Source of the DNA: Acanthamoeba lenticulata
Taxonomy: Eukaryota > Discosea > Longamoebia > Acanthamoebidae
Length of the DNA stretch: 14,779 nt
Reading direction: 5' to 3'
Assembly (NCBI GenBank): GCA_002179805.1
Contig: NAVB01000564.1
Location: forward strand, 1 to 14,779
The notes below the pieces were generated by a model. The model was given only the letters and a program-made list of their open reading frames with translations, was not told the DNA's origin and searched no databases. A program made the translations under genes and the position numbers. This document shows positions 1 to 6,568 of this stretch, in pieces; the stretch's first letter is position 1, and every line of letters begins with the position of its first letter.

Positions 1-636
1 TTAACGCTGCGTGTCATGTCGCTCAGCTCGTCCACCAACAGTCGCATTATGCTTGGCGTGAGCTTTGCTGACGATGATGATGAAGAGGATGACGATGACG
101 ACAAAGATGAAGATGGAGAAGACGACGGCGCGGTTGAGTGAGAGGCTTCGTGGTCATCCCGCAGGCATCGACGTTTGCCATCGTTGCTTCTTGTGGAGGC
201 GGGCGCGACAGGAACTGGCCCGAAGGATGCAGTAGCGGCGGGCAGGACTGCCTCATCATTGAAGAAGATGAGCGAGCGGCAACAAGAAGCAGCGCGTAGA
301 GACGAAAAGAAAAAGAAGGAGGAGGTGAAGGACAAAACGCACGAGGTTTGGGGTGGGGCTTGGCCGCCACCGGCTTTGGGTGCTTTCGTGGGCGGCCGCG
401 CTTCCGTCGTCCTCCTCCTTCTCCTGCAGTTGTGGTGGTCTCCTGTCTTGTTGCCGTAATACACCTGCCATGGCCGTTAATCGTTGCCCGTGCTCGAGTT
501 ACCTGCCCGCCGCTACTGCATCCTTCAAAAGCGGAAAACGGACGTACGGATGACACAAGGGGCGCCCTGCGTATGTGCACGCCGTGCACCACAGAAGGGC
601 CGATAGACCCAAAAGATGGGCCTTACCTTCATCCAT
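1..636 (-). CDS. AT-hook protein, 3' part beyond the left edge (4 exons seen)
   Basis: Proposed exons on the minus strand: 636-627 (ATG GAT GAA G), 566-503, 464-343 and 247-1, still open at the edge. Introns are 60 bp (GTAAGG..CGCAG), 38 bp (GTAACT..GGCAG) and 95 bp (GTGCGT..GGCAG), and the phases (1, 2, 1) agree across all joins. Exon 3 encodes a textbook AT-hook, GRRKRGRPRKHPKP, which in known proteins binds the minor groove of AT-rich DNA, so a nuclear chromatin or transcription role is likely. Exon 4 starts Pro/Ala-rich, passes through a serine run made of TCA/TCG/TCT codons, and then reads LTPSIMRLLVDELSDM, which looks like the start of a folded region. The 38-bp intron is far shorter than the others in the window, so that join is the weakest. 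No family beyond the AT-hook is recognised. The acidic plus-strand reading at 1-141 is the antisense of the serine run. Confidence 0.5.
222..246. repeat. 25-bp inverted repeat, left arm (partner 502-526)
   Basis: Positions 222-246 are the exact reverse complement of 502-526 (25 of 25), with 255 bp between the arms. In the proposed minus-strand gene this arm covers nucleotides 2-26 of exon 4, starting one base after the acceptor AG (249-248). Complementarity fails at the next base on both sides. Confidence 0.95.
502..526. repeat. 25-bp inverted repeat, right arm (partner 222-246)
   Basis: Exact reverse complement of 222-246. In the proposed minus-strand gene it covers the last 24 nucleotides of exon 2 plus the G of the GTAACT donor (502-501). 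The minus strand here encodes KDAVAAGR; the plus strand of the left arm can encode the same peptide, because the arms are inverted copies. Confidence 0.95.
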
Positions 637-688
637 CTCCTTTCCTCTTCTCTTGCTTTTCTTTTTTCTTTTTTCTTTTCTTTTTTTT
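636..688. repeat. Polypyrimidine tract with a perfect 25-nt mirror repeat
   Basis: On the plus strand 636-688 is all C or T except G655. Inside it, 656-680 reads C-T4-C-T6-C-T6-C-T4-C, a perfect mirror repeat centred on C668. Polypurine/polypyrimidine mirror repeats are the classical substrate for intramolecular triplex (H-DNA). It lies just upstream of the proposed start codon of the AT-hook gene (ATG at 636-634) and downstream of the LRR gene stop. It is therefore 5'-leader or promoter DNA of one gene and trailing DNA of the other. Confidence 0.8.
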
Positions 689-789
689 GCTTCCGCTGAG
701 CTTCCTTGCCACACAAGCAAAAATTGAAATGATTTAATTTTATTTATTTATTGATATTTACAATGACGAGAACCACAAGAGACACACCA
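689..789. other. Short AT-rich 3' region after the LRR gene
   Basis: About 100 bp between the LRR stop codon (790-792, minus strand) and the pyrimidine tract. It holds an AT-rich stretch around 730-765, consistent with the 3' untranslated and polyadenylation region of the LRR gene. No gene or RNA element was recognised. Confidence 0.4.
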
Positions 790-2082
790 CTAGTCACCAC
801 AGTCGTCGTGGCTTGCCCAAAAGCTCGCGCGGTTGCGGGCGCGGCCCTTTCGGAATGACGGGCCGATGTTGAGCTCCTGCAGCACCTTCCTGGGCGGCAA
901 GACGAGGCTGGCCAGCCCCTTCCTCCTCGTCGCCGTCATCGACGTTGTTGCCACTTCCGCCTCCTCGCGGTCGTAATAGCGCGCCCGCAGGGCGTCCACC
1001 TCTTCGATCTGCCAGCCGTGCAGCGCAAACAGGGCGTCCTCCTCGCGGGCGCTCCACTGAAGGACGTCGTTGACAAACGTCACCACGCCCTCGTCGTCGA
1101 CGCCGCGTACGAGGAGCATCGACGTGTAGACCGTCGGCGCCGCCGTGCGACCGGCGTAGGCCAGCCGAAGCGCCTTGAGGCTCGCCTGGGTCAGCTGGCC
1201 GCACGCGTAGATCCCGAGTTGCCGCAGGTGCAGAAGGCCGCTTACCAGCGCGGCGTCATGGACGTCGACGTCGACATCGACGTCGTCAGGTAGCTGGTGG
1301 CCGCCGTCCTCGTCAGAGACGGCCGCCAGGTCCTCCCAGCTGTCGCGGGCTGGCGCAGACCGGATGAAGCGCGGGAGGAGGCCAACGAGGCCGGCGTCGG
1401 TGATGGCGTCGCAGAAGGAGAGATCGAGCACGCGCAGCCGACGCAGCTGGGCCGCCACGGTGCGCAGCGCGGTGTCGGTGACGAACGGGAGGCCCTTGAG
1501 AGAGAGCACGCGCAGGTGCTCGACCGAGGGTCGCCCAAACGAGGTCAAGTGGTCGAACACGTTCTCGAGCTGGGCAACAGTAAGACTAGTGTGGGAGCGC
1601 AAAAGGCTGAAATCAAAGACTTTGAAGGACGACGTGGGCATAGATGATTCGTGAGGGGTTGTGGCGGGCGAAAGAAATCGCTTGGCAAGGCGGAGGCGAG
1701 GGCCCGCTGGATGCATCCAGGGAGTTCGCTGCGAGTTGCTCAGCACGAGGAGGAAGAGAAAATAGCGGACCTCGCTGGGCAAGTAGACAATGGCTTCCCG
1801 CTCAATCATATCGGCGTTGTTGCTGAGGTAGGCGACGCAGAGGATGAAAAGAGAGGGAACTGTCCTAGTGTTTGTAGGCTGTCCAGACGGGGCGCCCACA
1901 GTGGGCGTCTCGGTTGTTCGTTTTGTGAGACCAAACTCGAGGAGCTGATCCTGCTTGCGCTGTCGCTCTTGCAGATGATGCAAATGGACGTCGCATTCGT
2001 GGCAAAGGCCCACACCTGAAATGAGTTTCAACCCGCCACAGCGAATACATGAACCAACGTGCGCAAACGAGGGCGCGTCCAT
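790..2082 (-). CDS. Leucine-rich-repeat (RNI/AMN1-like) protein with N-terminal zinc motif
   Basis: A single open frame of 430 aa; the start is the first ATG (2082-2080), because the longer open frame upstream has only a GTG. Residues 12-35 carry C-I-R-C, eleven residues, then C-H-E-C followed by two histidines: a CX2C-X11-CX2C pattern typical of a small zinc-binding knuckle. About residues 90-115 read YLPSEVRYFLFLLV, which could be a degenerate F-box, but this is weak. Residues about 160-330 hold cysteine-type leucine-rich repeats, for example LRVLDLSFCDAITDAGLVGL and LRQLGIYACGQLTQASLKAL, as in AMN1 and F-box/LRR proteins. An acidic loop with alternating Asp-Val interrupts the repeats; it is encoded by a GACGTC tandem near 1261. 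The basic C-terminus is of unknown role. If the F-box is real this would be an SCF substrate receptor; otherwise a generic LRR binding protein. It is divergent from the aminopeptidase gene. Confidence 0.75.
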   Translation of the reverse strand: MDAPSFAHVGSCIRCGGLKLISGVGLCHECDVHLHHLQERQRKQDQLLEFGLTKRTTETPTVGAPSGQPTNTRTVPSLFILCVAYLSNNADMIEREAIVYLPSEVRYFLFLLVLSNSQRTPWMHPAGPRLRLAKRFLSPATTPHESSMPTSSFKVFDFSLLRSHTSLTVAQLENVFDHLTSFGRPSVEHLRVLSLKGLPFVTDTALRTVAAQLRRLRVLDLSFCDAITDAGLVGLLPRFIRSAPARDSWEDLAAVSDEDGGHQLPDDVDVDVDVHDAALVSGLLHLRQLGIYACGQLTQASLKALRLAYAGRTAAPTVYTSMLLVRGVDDEGVVTFVNDVLQWSAREEDALFALHGWQIEEVDALRARYYDREEAEVATTSMTATRRKGLASLVLPPRKVLQELNIGPSFRKGRARNRASFWASHDDCGD

Positions 2083-2161
2083 CAAGAACCTACGCAAACA
2101 AACAGCGACGCTTGGAAGGGCAACAACCAGCCCATCTTTCGTAGAATCCACCCGCCCACGA

Positions 2162-2182
2162 ATAAAATAAGAATTTCAACTT
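2162..2182. repeat. 21-bp direct repeat, copy 1 (copy 2 at 2261-2281)
   Basis: Both copies begin ATAAAATAAGAATTTC and are identical over 21 bp; flanking bases differ on both sides. The copies start 99 bp apart, both inside the divergent promoter. Confidence 0.9.
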
Positions 2183-2260
2183 TTCTCTTTACTAGAACAT
2201 TATTCTTGATTTTTCTTTTCCGGCAGATGCAGGCGAAATGTCAACCATCCTCGCATAATG

Positions 2261-2281
2261 ATAAAATAAGAATTTCAACTT
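2261..2281. repeat. 21-bp direct repeat, copy 2 (copy 1 at 2162-2182)
   Basis: Exact copy of 2162-2182, lying 52 bp upstream of the aminopeptidase ATG. Its placement suggests a duplicated regulatory element or a core-promoter AT-rich box; function is inferred only from position. Confidence 0.9.
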
Positions 2282-2332
2282 GTACAAGTAGATTTTTAGC
2301 AAACAAGAGCCTTATACAACTACCACGCCGCT

Positions 2333-5300
2333 ATGTCTGATGAAAGGGATAAGAAGAGATCGCAACTGAAGGATGTGCTCCTGCCGACGCACGTGAAGCC
2401 AACCAAGTACTCGGTTGAGATCACCCCGCACTTCGAGGCCTTCAGCTTTGATGGGTTTGAAACGATCGACGTTGAAGGTGCACGCCGCGGCAATATCGCA
2501 ATCTATGGCACCAACTGTTTGCCAGTGGGCAGTGGGTTGACCGTTCTCGTGTGCTCTTCTTGGCAGTTGTGTCTGCCACGAACAAGGTCGTGGTGCACTC
2601 CAAGGAGATCCAGGTAAGCGCCGTAGATTTCATACACCACGACGCGCGTCTCACTGCCACGGGTACACCATCTCCTGCCTTCCTAAGCTTCTCCTGAAGT
2701 GCTTCTAATCTCGCCCTCACAATCTTGAACGAAAGATATCAGCCTTGACGCCAAGGCCGACACGGCTACCTTCACCTTTGAGCGCGAGCTGCCGCTCGGG
2801 CAGGTACACTTGCTCTTCCCTTTTTCTTTGCGTCAATGCATCCATCCAGTCGTCACGCTCAGTCAGTTTGGCACTGCAGGCCAAGCTCGCCATCAAGTTC
2901 GTGGGCCAGCTGAATGACCAAATGGCCGGCTTCTACCGCACCAAGTATGCCGCGCGAGACGGCTCCCAGAAGTACTTGCGCCTTTTCTATATTTTGTTGG
3001 TTTTTCTACTCAACTGTATATTAATAATCAATGATTATGATCGATCGCAGGTGGGGCGGCTGCACGCAGTTCGAACCGACCGATGCGCGCCGGGCGTTCC
3101 CATGCTGGGACGAACCGGCCATCAAGGCCGTCTTTGAGATCTCGCTGGCCATCCCCAAGGACATGCTCGTACACACGCACTGCCTCTTCCAGTTCCCCTG
3201 CATGCGCGCTTTCTCATCTTAATTATGGACATACGCGTAGGGCTTGTCCAATATGCCGGTCGTGAGCGAGGTGGTCGATGACGCCACGGGCATCAAGCTC
3301 CTTAAGTTTGGCCCGAGCCCCATCATGTACGCCCTGGGCGAGGATGTTCAGCGTCCTGGACGGAGCGCCTGACCTTGTTTGGGGCTTTGGGGGCGGGAGG
3401 GCAGGTCGACCTACATTGTGGCGTGGGTGGTGGGCGAGTACGACTACGTGGAGGACAAGACCGCCGAGGGCGTCGTCATGCGGTGCTACACGCCCGTGGG
3501 CAAGACCGAGCAGGGCAAGTTTGCGCTCTCCGTCGGTGTCCGCGCCCTCTCCTACTTCACCAAGATCTTTGGTTCGCCCCTTTTAACCATTTATCTATCC
3601 ATTTCATTTATAAATCTCTTACTCAATTTTCCATATTTTCAGGGATTCCGTACCCGCTGCCCAAGCTGGACATGATCGCCATCACCGAGTTCGCCGCCGG
3701 CGCCATGGAGAACTGGGGCCTCGTCACGTATAATTTCTCTTGCTTGCATTCTACTACTTATGTTTAGTAGGAAATTAATTGTCTGTGACAATGGGAACAC
3801 GACGTCACAGCTACCGCGAGGCTGCTCTGTTGATCGACGCTCAGCAGTCGTCGGCCGGCCGCAAGCAGGGCGTGGCCCGCACGGTGTCGCACGAGCTTGC
3901 CCACCAGTGTACGCCGACGAACGTTGCACAGCGGCCATGCTTCCCCTGACAACACACACTCACGCATGGGGGCCTTTGGTGTTGCCATGCCACATCGACA
4001 ACAGGGTTCGGCAACCTGGTCACCATGGACTGGTGGACGTGGCTCTACCTCAACGAGGGCTTTGCGCGTTGGGTGGAGCACCTCTCCGTCAATCACCTCT
4101 TCCCCGAGTGGGATATCTGGACCCAGTTCGTGACTGGTGCGTCGATCGTTCTTTTAGTGCAATCAATTATTAATTTGTTAATTTATTGTGTTGAATATTA
4201 TACAGAGGTTCGCGGGGCGGCCACTAGCCTCGACGCCATGCGCAGCAGCCACGCCATCGAGGTGCGCAACTACTGTCCTGGCGGAGGGGATCGCCAACCC
4301 ATCTTAATGTTAACGCGTGCTTTGTCAGGTGGACGTCCACCACCCGGCCGAGATCAACGAGATCTTCGACACCATTTCCTATGCCAAGGGCGGCACCGTG
4401 ATCCGCGTATGCTCCCATCTTTTCCTTCACAGCTATTTTATCCATAAAATTAAATTTTTATTTGTACAACCAATTCATTTTTTTATCACGATATGTCGTG
4501 AATGAAACAGATGCTGTCGTTCTACTTGACGGAGGAGGTCTTCCTGAAGGGCCTCCACCTGTACCTGACGCGCCACTCCTACGCCAACGCCACCTCCGAC
4601 GACTTGTGGAACGCGCTCGAGGAGGCGTCGGGCAAGCCCGTCCGCGACATCATGAACTCGTGGACCAAGCAGGTGGGCTACCCGGTCCTCACCTTTGACG
4701 AGGTGAACAGCAAGGACGTACGTGGCGAACTCCTTTCCATCGCGCAGTCGACATTTAGCATCTTCATTGTTGGTATCATCATTGACATCGTTGTTCTTCG
4801 GTCGTTACGTGCAGGGCAAGACCGTCTTCAAGGTCCGCCAGACGCGCTTCCTGAGCAACGGCGAGAAGGACGGTGCGTTGACATTCATTTCTTTTATTCG
4901 AAACAGTCTAAAAGAAAATTTTTACTTATTTTTATCCACACAATCTCAGAGGAGCCCGTGTGGAGCGTGCCCGTGGGGATCATCACGGAGAAGGGCAAGG
5001 AGATCCAGTTCTTCCTCATCTCGCAGAAGGAACAGGAGATCGAGGTCGCCGTGGGCGCCGACGAGTGGATGAAGGTCAACGCCGGCATGACGGTCCGTCC
5101 TCCCCTCCGCCTCGCACTGACGATGATGATGATGATGACGATGGTGGTGATGATCTTGGCGGCGAGCAGGGCATGTTCCGCGTCAAGTACCCACAGGAGC
5201 GGCTTCAGCTGCTCGGCCGCGCCGTCCAAGCCAAGGCCTTCCCCGCCGCCGACCGCCTCGGCATACAGGACGACGTGCGTCTTTAGTCCAAGAATTATAT

Positions 5301-6368
5301 TCTTATATTCTTTTCAAGTCGTTTTTATTAATTGTCCAATTTTATTTATTTTCTGTGGTGATGCAGCTGTACGCGCTGGCCAAGGCCGGGCTGGGGTCGG
5401 TGGTGGACTACCTGAGCTTCCTGAGCAACTACGCCAGCGAGGACGACTACTCGGTGGTGTCGGACATCGCCGCCAACCTGCACGGCCTCGAGCTCATCGT
5501 GGCCGACCAGCCCTACTACGAACGCCTGCAGCGGCTGTCGCTGTCCCTCTTCCGCCCCATCAAGGCCCGGCTCGGCTGGGACCCGCGCCCGGACGACACC
5601 CACCTCACGCAGCTGTTCCGCGCGCTGGTCATCTCGCGCCTGACCTCCACCGGCGACGAGGCCACCATCGCCGAGGCCCAGCAGCGGTTCGAGCGCTACC
5701 TGGCCGACCCCACGTCGCTGCCGCCCGACCTGCGCTTCACCGTGTACAAGGCCGCCGTGGCCCACGGCGGCGCCGACCAGCACGAGGCCCTCGTCAAGCT
5801 CTTCCGCCAGTCCGACTTTAGCGAGGAGCAGCGTCGGTGCCTGCAGGCCCTTGGCGCCGCGCGGTCGCCCGAGCTGCTCCACCGCACGCTGGACCTGGCC
5901 TTGTCCGACGCCGTCCGGTCCTCCGACGTACCGTTCCCGCTCGCGGCTGTCTCGTCCAACCCGGCAGGGCGCGACATCGCGTGGCAGTACCTGAAGGACA
6001 ACTGGCCCATCATTGACAAGAAGTTTGGCGGCGGCCTTTTCATTATCAGTACGCATGCCTTTTCTATTTATGTTTATTTATGTTTATTTCTATTCTAGTT
6101 GTTTTTAAATATTATACTTGAAAATTTCATTTTTTCCTGTTTTACGCTAATGTCGCTCGTAAATTCCTGCCCGAATGCAGCGTCCATCGTGGGGACGTGC
6201 ACCAACTACTTCACGACGGAGGAGAAGGCGCGCGACATCGAAGAGTTCTTCGCGGCCCACCCGGTGCCTGCGGCCGAGCGTCGGGTGAAGCAGAGTCTCG
6301 AGCGCATCCGCAGCAACGCCGCCTTCCTCGCCCGCGAAGGCGACGCCCTGGCCCGCTTCCTCCAGTAG
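2333..6368 (+). CDS. M1 zinc aminopeptidase, puromycin-sensitive type (18 exons, 867 aa)
   Basis: Exons: 2333-2477, 2567-2662, 2736-2803, 2880-2971, 3051-3168, 3241-3326, 3405-3571, 3643-3727, 3811-3908, 4005-4136, 4206-4261, 4329-4406, 4511-4717, 4815-4872, 4950-5092, 5170-5274, 5367-6048, 6181-6368. They sum to 2604 nt, and every join is GT..AG and in frame. The protein removes N-terminal residues from peptides in a zinc-dependent reaction, probably in the cytosol since no signal peptide is seen. The N-terminal beta domain includes [24 protein letters not shown] is at 277-281, the zinc site HELAH at 313-317 with the third ligand E336 in NEGF (HEXXH-X18-E), and the likely catalytic Tyr399 is in ISYAKG. 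The C-terminal helical ERAP1-type domain fills exons 16-18. Length matches the family (about 870 aa). Intron 2 needs the donor at 2663 (GTACAC); a more consensus-like GTAAGC at 2614 would break the frame. Confidence 0.95.
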
Positions 6369-6568
6369 GACGTTCAGATTTAGTGTGGTTGGCTTGCACT
6401 TGCACATGTCAGTTTGGACCAATCCAACAATCGTGGCACCGTACGCAAACCATAACTACGGTGGAAAAGCTCGTCTTCCACAAAAACTAGAATCAATCAA
6501 GAAAAAAAGGCTGCGCCCTTTCTTGCAGCCCATAAAGGCTGCTTCCCAAAGGGCCAAAGACAACAACG
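6369..6568. promoter_or_regulatory. Intergenic: aminopeptidase 3' end and E2/F-box gene promoter
   Basis: 200 bp separate the aminopeptidase stop from the next plus-strand ATG. Near the downstream end, CATAAA (6531-6536) is flanked by a perfect 6-bp inverted repeat, GCAGCC (6525-6530) and GGCTGC (6537-6542). It sits 33 bp before the ATG at 6569, a plausible TATA-like site. No small gene is visible. Confidence 0.45.

Larger units (their letters stand above)
2083..2332. promoter_or_regulatory. Divergent promoter region between LRR gene and aminopeptidase
   Basis: The 250 bp between two divergent start codons (2082 minus, 2333 plus) must hold both promoters and 5' leaders. The sequence is clearly more AT-rich than the flanking exons. 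It contains a 21-bp direct repeat (2162-2182 and 2261-2281) and pyrimidine-rich stretches around 2181-2222. Start points and individual factor sites cannot be read from the sequence alone. Confidence 0.6.

Noticed and set aside
1..141. Plus-strand open frame ending in a long Asp/Glu run
   Set aside because: It is the antisense of the serine run in exon 4 of the minus-strand AT-hook gene, which has consistent splice sites and a protein-like continuation to the edge.
175..459. Plus-strand frame with a Lys/Glu-rich stretch (SLKKMSERQQ..)
   Set aside because: Linking it to the frame at 1-141 would need a 27-bp intron, and the downstream part is Leu/Val low complexity. The minus-strand model explains the region better.
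2083..2151. 23-residue N-terminal extension of the LRR protein
   Set aside because: It begins with GTG, not ATG; the first ATG is at 2082, and this stretch is better seen as promoter or leader.
5120..5160. GAT/GAC-rich microsatellite
   Set aside because: A simple repeat inside aminopeptidase intron 15 with no further structure.
4502..5821. 439-codon continuous frame across aminopeptidase introns
   Set aside because: Introns 13 and 14 happen to lack stops in that frame; after 5092 it departs from the M1 sequence, while splicing restores the family motifs.
5346..6056. 236-codon minus-strand open frame opposite aminopeptidase exon 17
   Set aside because: It is an antisense shadow caused by the GC-rich third codon positions of a clearly coding exon; its composition is low complexity.
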